Part shown: positions 1-11,948 of the stretch, one piece after another
Numbering within the stretch: position 1 is the stretch's first letter
How the letters are laid out: every line of letters begins with the position of its first letter
Origin: Sapria himalayana
Lineage: Eukaryota; Streptophyta; Magnoliopsida; Malpighiales; Rafflesiaceae
Direction of reading: 5' to 3'
Length of the DNA stretch: 64,000 bases
NCBI GenBank assembly: GCA_029783825.1
Contig: JAREIK010016290.1
Coordinates: 1-64,000 of the forward strand
Program-made: the position numbers and the translations under genes
Notes under the pieces: model-generated
Databases searched by the model: none
The model's input: the letters and a program-made list of their open reading frames with translations, nothing else
Told to the model about the DNA's origin: nothing

Positions 1-91
1 TATAATAATTTTTGTTTTTATAATTTTTTTTCTTTTAAAAAGGTTATCTATAATTTTTTGATGAAAAATAATTTATATTAATTATTTAAAC
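1..91 (+). repeat. AT-rich satellite, end of a truncated D-type monomer
   Basis: This is the tail of a forward satellite monomer, with the GATGAAAAATAATTTATA segment that D-type monomers carry elsewhere (for example near 15880 and 24280). It stops at about position 90, where the hAT remnant begins. The part of the monomer that should follow, up to the 8-bp repeat tract, is missing. The remnant therefore sits at a deletion junction and not at a clean insertion on this side. Confidence 0.8.
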
Positions 92-191
92 CTATTGGAC
101 AAATCTGGATCTTCAAAAAAATATCTTCGAACTATGGGACAGGACTGGAGATTTGTAATCCCAATCGTGTCCCGTCCCATAAGCACCCCTA
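92..191 (+). mobile_element. 3' terminal remnant of a hAT transposon
   Basis: These 100 bp match the right end of the hAT element at 52854-56545: both have AATCTGGATCTTCAAAAAAA, then GAACTATGGGA, a GGAGATTT block, and a terminal AAGCACCCCTA (GAGCACTCCTA in the large copy). The reverse complement of the last 16 bases, TAGGGGTGCTTATGGG, is the terminal inverted repeat. The following 8 bases, ACATTTAG, fit the 8-bp target duplication, and the large copy ends at the same point of the monomer. The 5' part of the element and the left flank are lost. It is non-coding. Confidence 0.8.
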
Positions 192-2837
192 ACATTTAGT
201 GGTTTATAAATTTTATTTAAAAAATAAAATAACAAAAAATGTATTTTTATTATTTTTTGATATATTCAAAGGATATAACCTTTGAAAATATAATAATTTT
301 TAAATTTTTTTCAAATGTGAATATAATATTTAGTTATACTAATCATTATATTTATATATTATATAAATTCAATATAAACAATTTTATTGATAAATATTCT
401 AATAATAATCAAAAAATAAATTAATAATTTATTAATAATAAGATAGATATTATTTAAAATATAATTACAAAAGTTAAAATGATTCAGAAGCAAAGAAAAA
501 TATATTACTATATAATAATTTTTTATTTTTGAATTTTTTCTTCTTTTAATAAGTTTATCTATATTTTTTTGATGAAAAATAATTTATATAAATTATATTT
601 GTCAAACTCATAATTTATTTTGTAATTAATATTTATATATAAATAAACAAATAAATAATTAAAATGAATATTTAAAATTATAATAAAAAAATGAGATTGA
701 TTATTTATTATTTTTTATTTAGGGATACCGGTTTAATTTAAATTAGATCAGTCTTACTAATAATTTATTTTGTAATTAATATTTCTATTAAAATAAACTA
801 ATAAATAATTAAAATAAAGATTTAAAATTATACTAAATAAAAATTAAATTGAGATTTAAGATTTATTATTAATGTATACTAGTTTAATAATTCAAGTATT
901 TAGTGGTTTTGTCGTTAGAAGTTTAGCGATTTATGTTTTTAGGGTTTTAGTGGTTTATAGGTTTTATATAAAAAATTAAAATAACAAAAAAACTTTCTAT
1001 AATTTGTTTTCATTTTCATAGATTATAACATTTGAAAATATTATAATATTTATAATTTTTTGAAATGTGAATACTATATTTAGTTATAAGAATATTAAAA
1101 ATTATATATCATATAAATTCAATATAAACATTTTTATAGAAAAATATTCTAATAATGATCAAAAAATAAATTAATAATATATAATACATAAGATAGATAT
1201 CAATTAAAATATAATAAAAAAACCTAAAATAATTCAGAAGCAAAGCAAAATATATTACTATATAATAATTTTTTGTTTTGAAATTTTTTTTTCTTTTAAA
1301 AAGTTTATCTATATTTTTTTGATGAAAAATAATTTATAAAAATTATATTTGTGTAACTCTTAATTTATTTTGTTATTAATATTTATATAAAAATAAACAA
1401 ATAAATATTAATTTGAATATTTAAAATTATAATGAAAAAAATGATATTTATTCCTTATTATTTAGGGTATACCGGTTTAATTTAAATTATATCTGTCTAA
1501 CTAATAATTTATTTTGTAATTAATATTTCTAAAAAAATAAACTGTTAAATAATTCAAATAAAATTTAAAATTATACTTAATAAAAATTAAAATGAGATTT
1601 ATGAATTATTATTAATGTATACCAGTTTAATGGTTTAAGTATTTAGAGGTTTTGTCATTTAAAAGTTTAGTGAATTATGTTTTTAGGCATTTAGTTGTTT
1701 ATAGGTTTTATTTAAATAATGAAATAACAAAAAAATTATTTTTGATATTTTTTAACATTTTCAAAGGTTATAACATTTGAAAATATAATAATTTTTAAAT
1801 TTTTTCTAATGTAAATATAATATTAAGTTATAATAATCTTAATAATTATAAGTAATTTAAATTCAATATAAATAATTACATTTCTAGATATTATAATAAT
1901 GATCAAAAAAATTTAATAAACTTTTATTAATAAATAAATATTATTTAAAATATATTTGCAAGATCTAAATTTATTTAAAATCAAAGTAAAATATATTACT
2001 AAATAATAATTTTTTTTAATGTTTTGCTTATTTTATACGTTTATATTTTTGTTATTAAAAGTAAATTATTTAAATTATATTTGTCTTACTCATTATTTAT
2101 TTTGTATTTTATAATTCTATAATAATAAACTAATAAATAATTAAAAAGAATATATAAAATTATAATGAATACAAATAAAATTGAGATTTATTATTTATTA
2201 TTCAGGATAAACTGGTTTAATGGTTTAATTATTTAGGTGTTTTGTGGCTTAGGAGTTTCATGATTTAATTGTTTAGACCGTTAGTGATTTATAGTTTTTT
2301 ATTTAAAGAATGAAAAAACAAAAAATTTAATTTTTTGATTTTTTTAATTTTTTAAGGTTATAACCTCTGAAAATATAATTATTTTTAATTTTTTTTAAAT
2401 GTGAATATAATATTTAGTTATAATAATAATATTAATTTTATATAATGTAAATTAAATATAAATAATTGTATTAATAAATATTATAATAATGATCAATAAA
2501 TTAATTAATAAACTAGTATTAATAAGAATGATGTAAATTAAAATATAATTGTAAAATCTAAAATGATTAAAAATCAAAATAAGATATATTAATAAAAAAA
2601 TATTTTTTATTTTTAAAATTTTGCCTCTTTTTTTAAGCATATATATTTTTTTTGATGAAAAATAAATTATTTAAATTATATATATCTTACTAATAATTTA
2701 TTGTGTAATTAATATTTCAATAAAAATAAACTAATAAATACTTAAAATGAATATTTAAAATTATAATGAATACTAATAAAAATGAGAATTATGATTTATT
2801 ATTTAGGCTATACTAATTTAATGTTTTGAGTATTTAT

Positions 2838-3190
2838 GAAAATATAGGTTTTATTTAAAAAATAAATACTAGTTTAGCCATTTTAGTTTTTAGACATTTA
2901 GTGGTTTATAGGTTTTATTTAAAAAATAAAAAAAGTATTTTTGTTATTTTTTCTCATTTTCAATGGTTATAATCTTTGAAAATATAATAATTTTTAATTT
3001 TTTTAGACATTTTATTTATGAAAATATAGATTTTGAAAATTATTATAATGAAAACTAGTTTAGCCATTTTAGTTTTTAGACATATAGTGGTTTATAGGTT
3101 TGATTTAAAAAATAAAAAAAAAGTATTTTTGTTATTTTTTCTCTTTTTCAAAGGTTAAAAAATATAATAATTTTTAATTTTTTCTAAAAG
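2838..3190 (+). repeat. Local 186-bp tandem duplication inside an H-type monomer
   Basis: The string ACTAGTTTAGCCATTTTAG followed by TTTTTAGACAT occurs at 2868 and again at 3054, a period of 186 bp. Each copy is followed by TAGTGGTTTATAGGTTT, an A-rich linker and a palindrome region. The second palindrome (about 3145) is damaged: its right arm is lost. The result is two palindromes about 185 bp apart instead of about 595. Confidence 0.75.
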
Positions 3191-5892
3191 TGAATACAAT
3201 ATGAAGTTATAATAATCATAATAATAATATATCATATAAATTCCACATAAACTATTTTATTGATATTTTTTATAATAATAATCATAAAAAAGTAATAACC
3301 TATTATTAATAAGATATATATTGTTTAAAATATATTTGCAAATCCTAAAATGACTCAAAATCAAAGTGAAATATTTTACTCAATATTAATTTTAAATTTT
3401 TAAATTTTTGTATCCATTTATAAGCCTATATATTTTTTGATGAAAAATAAATTATTTAAATTATATTTGTCTCACTAATAATTTATTTTTTAATTTATAT
3501 TTATATAAAATTAAACTAATAAATAATTAAAATGTATATTTAAAATTATAATGAGTACTATTAAAAATGAGATTTATGATTTATTATTTAAGGTAAAACT
3601 ATTTAATTGTTTAAGTTTTTTGTGGTTTTGGGGTTAACGAGTTTATTGATTTTTATGTTTACTAATTTTTGTATTTATTGGTTTTATTTAATCAATGAAA
3701 TAACAAAAAATTTATTTTTATGAATTTTCATACTTAATTATAATAATCTTAATAATTATATTTGTTGTAGATTCAATATAAAAAATATGTATTAATATAT
3801 ATTATAAAAGTGATCGAAAAATAAATTAATAAACTATTATATATAAGATAGATATTAATTAAAATATATTTGCAGAAACCAAAATAATTCAAAATCAAAT
3901 TAAATTATATTACAAAATAAAATTTTAAAATTTTGAAATTTTGTTTATTTTTATAAGCTTATTATTTTTTTCATAAAAAATAATTTATTTAAATTATATC
4001 TGTCTCACTCATTATTTATTTTGTAATTAGTATTTCTATAAAAATATACTTAAAAATAATTAAAATGAATATTTAAAATTATAATGAATACAAATAAAAA
4101 TGAGATTTATTATTTATTATTAAGTTTATATAGGTTTAATGGTTTAAGTAATTAGGGGGTTTTGGGGTTTAGGAGTCTAGAGATTTAAATGTTTAGGCAT
4201 TTAGTGGTATATAAGTTTTATTTAAATAATAAAATAATACAAAATTATTTTTGGGATTTTTTATCATTTTTTAAGGTTATAACCTTGGAAAATATAATAA
4301 TTTTAAATTTTTTTCGAATGTAAATATAATATTTAGTTATAATAACTTAATAATTATAAGACATTTTAATTGAATATAAGTAATTTTATTGTTCAATATT
4401 ATAAAAATGATCAAATAATAAATTAATAAATTATTATTATTAAGATTGATCGTAATTAATATATAATTGCAAAACCTATATATAATGATTCAAAATCAAT
4501 GTAAAAAATATTATTAAATAATAATTATTTGTTTTTAAATTTTTACTTCTTTATATAAGCTTATATTTTTTATGATTAAAAATAAATTATTAAAATTATA
4601 TTGGTTTCCCTGATTATTTATTTTGTGATTGATATTTCTATAAAAAATAAACTAATAAATAATTAAAATGAATATTTAAAATTTTAATCAATACAAATTA
4701 AAATGAGATTTATGATTTATTATATATGGTATACCAGTTTAATGGTTTGATTATTTAGGGATTTTGTCATTGTGGAGTTTGGCAATTTATGTTTTTAGGC
4801 ATATTGTGGTTGATAGGTTTTATTTATATAATAAAAATTTAAAATTCTTTTTTTGATTTTTTCTGATTTTCAAAGGTTATAACCTTTGAAAATAAAATAA
4901 TTTTTAAAACTTTTTGAAATGTGAATACAATGTATAATTATATTAATCTTACTAATTATATATCATATAAATTAAATATAAATAATTTTAATGAAAGATA
5001 TTATAAAAATGATAAAAAAATTAAATAAATAAACTATTATTAATAATATTAATATTAATTAAACTATATTTACATAACACAAATGATTCAAAATCATATC
5101 AAAATATATTACTAAATAATAATATTTAATTTTTAAATTTATCCTTCTTTTATTAAGCTTTTATTTTTTTTTTATTAAATATAAATTAGTTAAATATTTT
5201 TTGTTTCAATCGAAATTAATTTTGAATTAATTTTACTAAAAAATTAAACTATAAATAATTAAAATGAATATTTAAAATTATAATAAATAAAAATGTAAAT
5301 GAGATTTATTATTTAATAAGTAAAATATAGATTTTAAAAGGTATATGTAATTAGTGGTTTAGGGGTTTATGAGTTTACTGATTTAAGTGAGTAATCATTT
5401 AATGATCTATAGGTTTTATTTAAAAAATAAAATAATAAAAAATTTATTTTAATTTTTTCTTTCTCATTTTTTAAGGTTATAACTTTTGAGAATATAATAA
5501 TTTTTAAATTTTTTTCAAAAGTGAATACAATATTTATTTATAATAATCATAATAATTATATATTATATAAATTCAATATAAACAATTTTATTGATAGATA
5601 TTTTAATAATTATCAAAAAATAAATTAAAAATCTATAATGAATAAGATCTATATTACTTAAAATATAATATCAAAACCTAAAATGATTCAAAAGCAAAGC
5701 AAAATATATTACTTAATAATAATTATTTGTTTTTAAATTTTTATTCTTTTTATAATCTTATCTATTTTTTGATGAAAATTAATTTTTTATAAATTATTTT
5801 TTTAACTCATAATTTATTTTATAAGTAATATATATATATACCTAAACAATCAAAATAAATTTTTTTAATTATAATGAAAACAAATTAAAAAA

Positions 5893-6068
5893 TGAGATTT
5901 ATTAATTATTATTTAGGGTATACCCATTTAAACGATTATTTATATAGGGTTATCGAGAATTTTTAGTTTAGTTATTTAAGTGAGATTTATTAATTATTAT
6001 TTAGGGTATACCCATTTAAATGATTATTTATATAGGGTTATCGAGAATTTGTAGTTTAGTGATTTAAG
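5893..6068 (+). repeat. Perfectly spaced 88-bp tandem duplication
   Basis: TGAGATTTATTAATTATTAT begins at 5893 and again at 5981. The 88-bp copies run to the end of a TTTAAG 8-mer and differ at only a few sites (AAACGATTA/AAATGATTA, TTTTTAGTTTAG/TTGTAGTTTAG). The duplication covers the 3' end of the monomer body plus the GGTATACC box and part of the 8-bp tract. The high identity marks it as young compared with the divergence between monomers. Confidence 0.85.
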
Positions 6069-6217
6069 TGTTTAGGCATTTAGTGATTTATAGGTTTTAT
6101 TTAAAGAATGAAATATTAATAAAAAATATTTTTTTTTGTTTTTTCAAATGTTCAAAGGTTATAATCTTTGAAAATATAATAATTTTTAAATTTTTTTCAA
6201 AAGTGAATACAATATTT

Positions 6218-9200
6218 AGTGAGACATATAAAGTTTTATTAGTATAATACATAAATACTTCAAACATTAAATTAGTATAATCCAAAAAATAAATCATAAA
6301 TCAAATTTTTATTAGTATTCATTATAATTTTAAATATTCATTTTAATTATTTATCAGTTTATTTTTATAGAAATATTAATTACAAAATAAATTATTAGTG
6401 AGACATATAAAGTTTAAATAATTTATTTTTCATTAAAAAAATGCTTATAAAATTATTTATATTGAGTTCACATTATATATAATAATTAAGATTATTATTA
6501 CTAAATATTATATTCACATTAAAAAAAATTAAAAATTTTATATTTTCAAAGGTTATAACCTTCAAAAATTAAAAAAAAATCTAAAAATTAAATTTTTTGT
6601 TTTTTGATTCTTTAAATAAAAACTATAAATCACTAAAGTTCTAAACAATTAAATCACTAAACTCCTCAACTAGAAAACACCAAAATACTTAAACAATTAA
6701 ACTGGTATATCCTGAATAATAAATAATAAATCTCAATTTTATTTCTATTCATTATAATTTTAAATATTCATTTAATTATTTATTAGTTTATTATTATAGA
6801 ATTATAAATTACAAAATAAATTATGAGTAAGACAAATATAATTTAAATAATTTATTTATAAAAACAAAAATATAAACTTATAAAAAAAGCAAAACATTAA
6901 AATAAATTATTATTTAGTAATATATTTTACTTTGATTTTGAATAAATTTAGATTTTGCAAATATAATTTAAATAATATCTATCTTATTAATAATAATTTA
7001 TTAATTTCTTTTGATCATTATTATAATATCTAGCACTGTGATTATTTATATTGAATTTAAATGACTTATAATTATTAAGATTATTATAACTTAATATTAT
7101 ATTTACATTTGAAAAAAATTTAAAAATTATTATAATTTCATATGTTATATCCTTTGAAAATGTGAAAAAATATCAAAAATAATTTTATTGTTATTTCATT
7201 GTTAAAATAGAACTTATAAACAACTAAATACCAAAAAACATAAATTACTTAACTTGTAAACGACACAACCTCTAAATACTTAAACTATTAAACTGGTATG
7301 CATTAATAATAAATCATAAATCTCATTTTAATTTTTATTCAATATAATTTTAAATTTTTATTTTAATTATTTAACCGATTATTTTTTTAGAAATATTAAT
7401 TACAAAATAAATTATTAGTAAGATAGATATAATTTAAATTAAACTTGTTTACCTTGAATAATAAAGAATAACTATTATTTTTTTTAATTATAATTTTAAA
7501 TATTCATTTTAATATTTATTAGTTTATTTTTATATAAATATTAATTACAAAATAAATTATGAATTAGACAAATATAATTTAAATAAATTATTTTTCATCA
7601 AAAAAATATAGATAAACATTTAAAAAGAAAAAAGAAGTTCAAAACAAAAAATTATTATATAGTAATATATTTTGCTTTGTTTCTTAATCATTTTTCGTTT
7701 TGTAATTATATTTTAATTGATATCTATCTTATTAATAATAGATTATTATTTTATTTTTTAATAATTATTAGAATATTTATCAATAAAATTATTTATATTG
7801 AATTTATATGAAATATAAATATAATGATTATTATAACTAAATATTGAATTCACTTTTGAAGAAAAACTAAAAATTATTATATTTTCAAAGGTTATAACCT
7901 TTGAAAATATCAAAAAATAATAAAAATAAATTTTTTGTTATTTTATTTTTTAAATAAAATAACAAAAAATTATTTATACCATTAAACTGCTATATAATAC
8001 TTAATAATTAATAAATCTAATTTTTATTTTATTTATTATAATTTTAAATTTTTATTTTAATTATTTATTAGTTTATTTTTATAGAAATATTTATTACAAA
8101 ATAAATTATGAGTGCGACAAATATAATTTAAATAATTTATTTTTAATCAAAAAATATATGTGCGCTTATAAATGATTAGTGAGAAATATCTAATTTAAAT
8201 TAAACCGGTGTCCCTAAATAATAAATAATAAATCTCATTTTTTTTCATTATAATTTTAAATATTCATTTTAATTATTTATTTGTTTATTTTTATAAATAT
8301 ATTAATTACTGAATAAATTATGAGTTAGTCAAATATAATTTATATAAATTATTTTTCATCAAAAAAATATACATAAACTTTTTAAAAGAAAAAAAAATTC
8401 AAACAAAAAATTATTATATAGTAATATATTTTGCTTTGCATGTGAATCATTTTAGGTTTTGTAATTATATTTTAATTGAAATCTATCTTATTAATAATAG
8501 ATTATTAATTTATTTTTTGATCATTATTAGAATATTTTTCAATAAAATTATTTATATTGAATTTATATGATATATAAATATATTGATTATTATAACTAAA
8601 TATTATATTTACATTTGAAAATAATTTAATAATTATTATATTTTAAAGGTTATCATCTTTGAAAATGAGATAAAATCACAAAAATAAATTTTTTGTTATT
8701 TTATTGTTTATATAAAACCTATAAACTACTAAATGCCTAAATGCTTAAATCATTAAACTCCTAAACCCCAAAACCCTTAAATACTTAAACATTTAAACCA
8801 TCTTTAAAGGTTTAAGTATTTATAAATAATATATAAATATCTATCAATAAATAATAGTTAATTTATTTATTTTTTGATCATTATTATATTTATATTTATA
8901 TTTAGTTTATTAATATATATCAATAAAATTGGTTATTTTTAATTTACATGATTTATAATTATTAAGTTTATTATAACTAAATATTATATTCACATTTGAA
9001 AAAGATTTAAAAATTATTATATTTATAAACATTATGACTTTCAAAATTGATAAAAAATTTCAAAAATAATTTTTTGTTATTTCATTATTTAAATAAAACA
9101 TATAAACTACTAAATGCCTAAACACTTAAATCACTAAATTCCTAAACTTTTAAATACTTAAAGCATTAAAGCGGTATTCCCTAAATAATTAATCATAAAT

Positions 9201-9740
9201 CTCATTTTTATTTGTATTCATTATAATTTTAATATTCATTTTAATTATTTATTAGTTTATTTTTATAGAAATATTAATTGCAAAATAAAATTATGAATGA
9301 GACAAATATAATTTAGATAATTTATCTTTATCAAAAAAATTTATAAGATTATAAAAAGAATCAAAAATTTAAAAATAAAAATTTATTATTTAGTAATATA
9401 TTTTACTTTGATTTTGAATCATTTTAGGTTATGCAAATATATTTTAATTAATATCTATCTTATTAATAATAGTTTAATAATCATTTTTATGATCAGTATT
9501 ATAAAATCGATCAAAAAAATTATTTATATTAAATTTACATGATATTTAATTTTTATGATTATTATAATTAAATATTGTATTAACATTTGAAAAAAAATTA
9601 AAAATTATAATATTTTCAATGGTTATAAGCGTGAAAATAAAAAAAATCATAAAAATAATTTTTTTGTTATTTAAATATTTAAATAAAACCTATAAACCTC
9701 AAAATACCTAAATAATTAAATTACTAAACTCCTAAACCCT
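6218..9740 (-). repeat. Satellite array, inverted block (left part)
   Basis: From 6218 the monomers read as reverse complements. The 8-bp tract appears as CCTATAAACCACTAAATGCC-like sequence, lying to the right of each palindrome instead of to its left. Palindromes lie near 6553, 7145, 7892, 8648, 9028 and 9622. The short 380-bp spacing between 8648 and 9028 is a deletion scar also found at about 32.74 and 37.59 kb. A second deletion, near 6445, removed about 200 bp of a monomer body. The block continues on the other side of insert copy A. No genes are seen. Confidence 0.88.
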
Positions 9741-11948
9741 GATACTACTACAGCACACACACATAGCGACGAACCACAGTAAACACGTGCACATAATTTT
9801 GTCCATTTTGGTGTAGCATTAAGAGGGGCCAGCAAGTCCTGGAAGCAGCCAGAACTATGGGCCACCAGCTAGTAGAGGGCCCCACTAGCAAGCCGGGATG
9901 ATAACATTCAGACAACTGACGAGGCCGAGCAAAGTGGTCGGGAGTAAACCCACGAGTAGCTAGTAGTGGTACCCACTAGTCCTATCAGGCAGCATAGAGG
10001 GCCACCCAACCGTCCCCCAACAGGAGTAGCGATTAATCCATGATTAATTGGAGAGCCGGTAAAATCCGAAGCATCACCAAGCAGGGCCATTAAGCAATGG
10101 AGTCCAGACCAGCCATATGGGAGCGAAAGATTCAAACTTGTAGTTTATGTTTGTAGTCTTATTTATATTTTGAACTTTGTATGCACCATGTACTTGTAGA
10201 GATGTATCATGACATACTCACACACACACAATCTTGTCTGTTCTCTATGTAGCATGCAATGAGGGCAACTAGACCCATGAGTATCTCTAAGTAGGGCCCA
10301 CTAATGCATTTTGTAAATACACATTAGGCGATGCTACACTCCCGGGAGCAGAAGACCGAACTTTATAGCATTTTGTAATTTTACTTGTATTCTAGGTTGG
10401 TTGTACATGTAGATAATTAAACTATGAGATGGACCTCATTACACATGCACACCGATGCATGCATGTTTTTTGATATTTTGTTGGTGCAACATACAGCGAC
10501 TTCTTGGAACTCAAGGAGGAAGCAGTCTAACCCAAGAGATACTTCTTTGAGGATCATTGGAGCAAAAGAATGTGGAATTTGAAGGTGAGAATGAATTAAC
10601 AAAGTGCCGTAGTTATGGACTTGTGGATTTATGGATATTCAGTTTTACATGTATTCCATTGCATAGCAATGACATAGGCAAACCCTTGATACTGCATGTC
10701 ACACACATGCACAATCTTATATTTTCATAGTTTTAATATGGTGCATCATTCCGGTTCCTCCAGGTGATTTTAGTTGTATTCGTACGCTTGGAATTATTAG
10801 GAATTATGTTTTTTTATGTATTTTATGCATAGAATCATTAAGGTGCATATGATTTGGTGGGCTGGCCTAAATTAGTCAGCTTTTTAGTCTTTTGTAAGTT
10901 GTGTGCCTAAATGATATATAAAGTGTGTATTTTCCAAAAAAAAACAAAAAAAAACCATAAAACCTAAACTTTAAATCCTAAACCATAAACCATAAACTAT
11001 ATCCATGGTCCATAAACCCTAAATCCTAAATCTCATGTTTTGCACTTTTATAATCAAATGACTAAGTGTTAAATTTAAATTGAAATTCACAACTTTTAGG
11101 AATGTCATAGATTTATCTTTTTGTATATGTAACACAAAGTCATGACTCAAGGGGTGAGTTATATATTCAGTCTTTTTCTTGCTTTAGATTATTGTAGCAT
11201 TAGCAATGGTCATGATGTATATTTTGTCTCTAGAACACAAAATCATATCGATGAGAATATGCCATAACTTGTGTCTATCTGTTGAACATATTGTCATGGC
11301 ACTAAGAATGATCATGAATACATATTTAATCACTATAATAATGGGTCACATTCTTGGATATGACCATAGCTTGTGCATTTTATCTTTATATTGCAAAGTC
11401 ATTGCACTAGGAATGATTGTAACTTTGGACATTCCTCAAGAGCAAAAGTTATGACCCTAGAAATAGTTAAAGCTCGAGTACTACTCTTTATAACTTTCTA
11501 TAGCTAAAATTCTTGGGATTGGAAATATCACTATGGCTTTTTCCTTTGATTTGTGACCTCAAGAGTCAATATGCAAAACTAATATTTTGAGCAATGATTA
11601 AAACATTTTATACATTTGAATATGATTCATTTACACCTTTTTGGGTATTATGAGCTTGTATACATAACTCATTTAATATAAAAAGAAAGAAATGATACTT
11701 TTAATATCCATGAGGATATAAAAAAAGGCTTAGACATGCCAATAAAATAAATTTTTTGATTATTCATTGAAAGAGAGCCCATACATCTTCCCCTGCTCAA
11801 ACCACCCCAGAGGTAGTTTGTACTAAAAGGCTACAAGGTGGTTATTTTTTTAGAGGTGAACTATGTTTAAAAAAAATTGCGTTGAGTGTGTGCATGAGAG
11901 ATATTTTAGAAGAAATTACAATAATCAATATAAATAGCATCCTCAACA
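9741..11948 (-). mobile_element. Unclassified 2.2-kb insert, copy A
   Basis: This sequence has clearly higher GC than the satellite and is the reverse complement of copies B and C, in line with the inversion of its host block. It begins TGATACTACTACAGCACAC and contains a GC-richer part with GGGCCCCACTAG-type blocks (about 9800-10100), a degenerate TTTAGGG tract (10953-11032), and a degenerate 102-bp direct repeat (CCATAACTTGTG at 11262, CCATAGCTTGTG at 11364). Compared with B it lacks about 190 bp at its right end. No terminal inverted repeats, target duplication, LTRs, reverse transcriptase or transposase are visible, so the class is unknown. A frame at 11206-11454 recurs in copy C but is broken in B. 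I do not call it a gene. Confidence 0.7.
10953..11032 (-). repeat. Degenerate telomere-like (CCCTAAA) tract in copy A
   Basis: An approximately 80-bp run of 7-bp units related to CCCTAAA: CCTAAAC, TTTAAAT, CCTAAAC, CATAAAC, CATAAAC, then CATAAAC, CCTAAAT, CCTAAAT. It lies beside an A-rich stretch (AAAAAAAAACAAAAAAAAA). The same tract is present in copies B and C on the opposite strand, so it belongs to the insert. Confidence 0.7.

Larger units (their letters stand above)
192..6217 (+). repeat. Satellite array, forward orientation, block 1
   Basis: Ten palindrome-bearing monomers lie here, with palindrome centres near 284, 1023, 1762, 2362, 2960, 3145, 4280, 4880, 5480 and 6163. One further monomer lost its palindrome (about 3730). 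After D and C monomers, the order is F, G, H, I, J, K, L, the same as at 16.9-20.3, 25.3-28.8 and 45.3-48.3 kb. The first monomer (192-900) shares unusual variants with the monomer after the hAT element at 56.6 kb, for example TTATACTA in place of TTATAATA. Local duplications occur at 2838-3190 and 5893-6068. No coding potential is visible: the frames of 60-70 codons are AT-rich accidents of the repeat. Confidence 0.9.

Noticed and set aside
239..424. Recurring 60-98 codon frames in the satellite (also 13705-13938, 20830-21069, 22557-22766, 38931-39209, 50205-50390 and others)
   Set aside because: They are the same AT-rich palindrome region of D-type monomers read in one frame. Composition is almost only F, I, Y, N and K, and the frame is broken in many sister monomers. 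There is no domain and no codon-level constraint that I can see.
9908..10135. Frames in the GC-richer part of the inserts (also 31311-31595 and 31552-31842)
   Set aside because: Opposite-strand frames overlap each other in the same place, no known domain is visible, and indels between copies A, B and C change the frame. Treated as non-coding.
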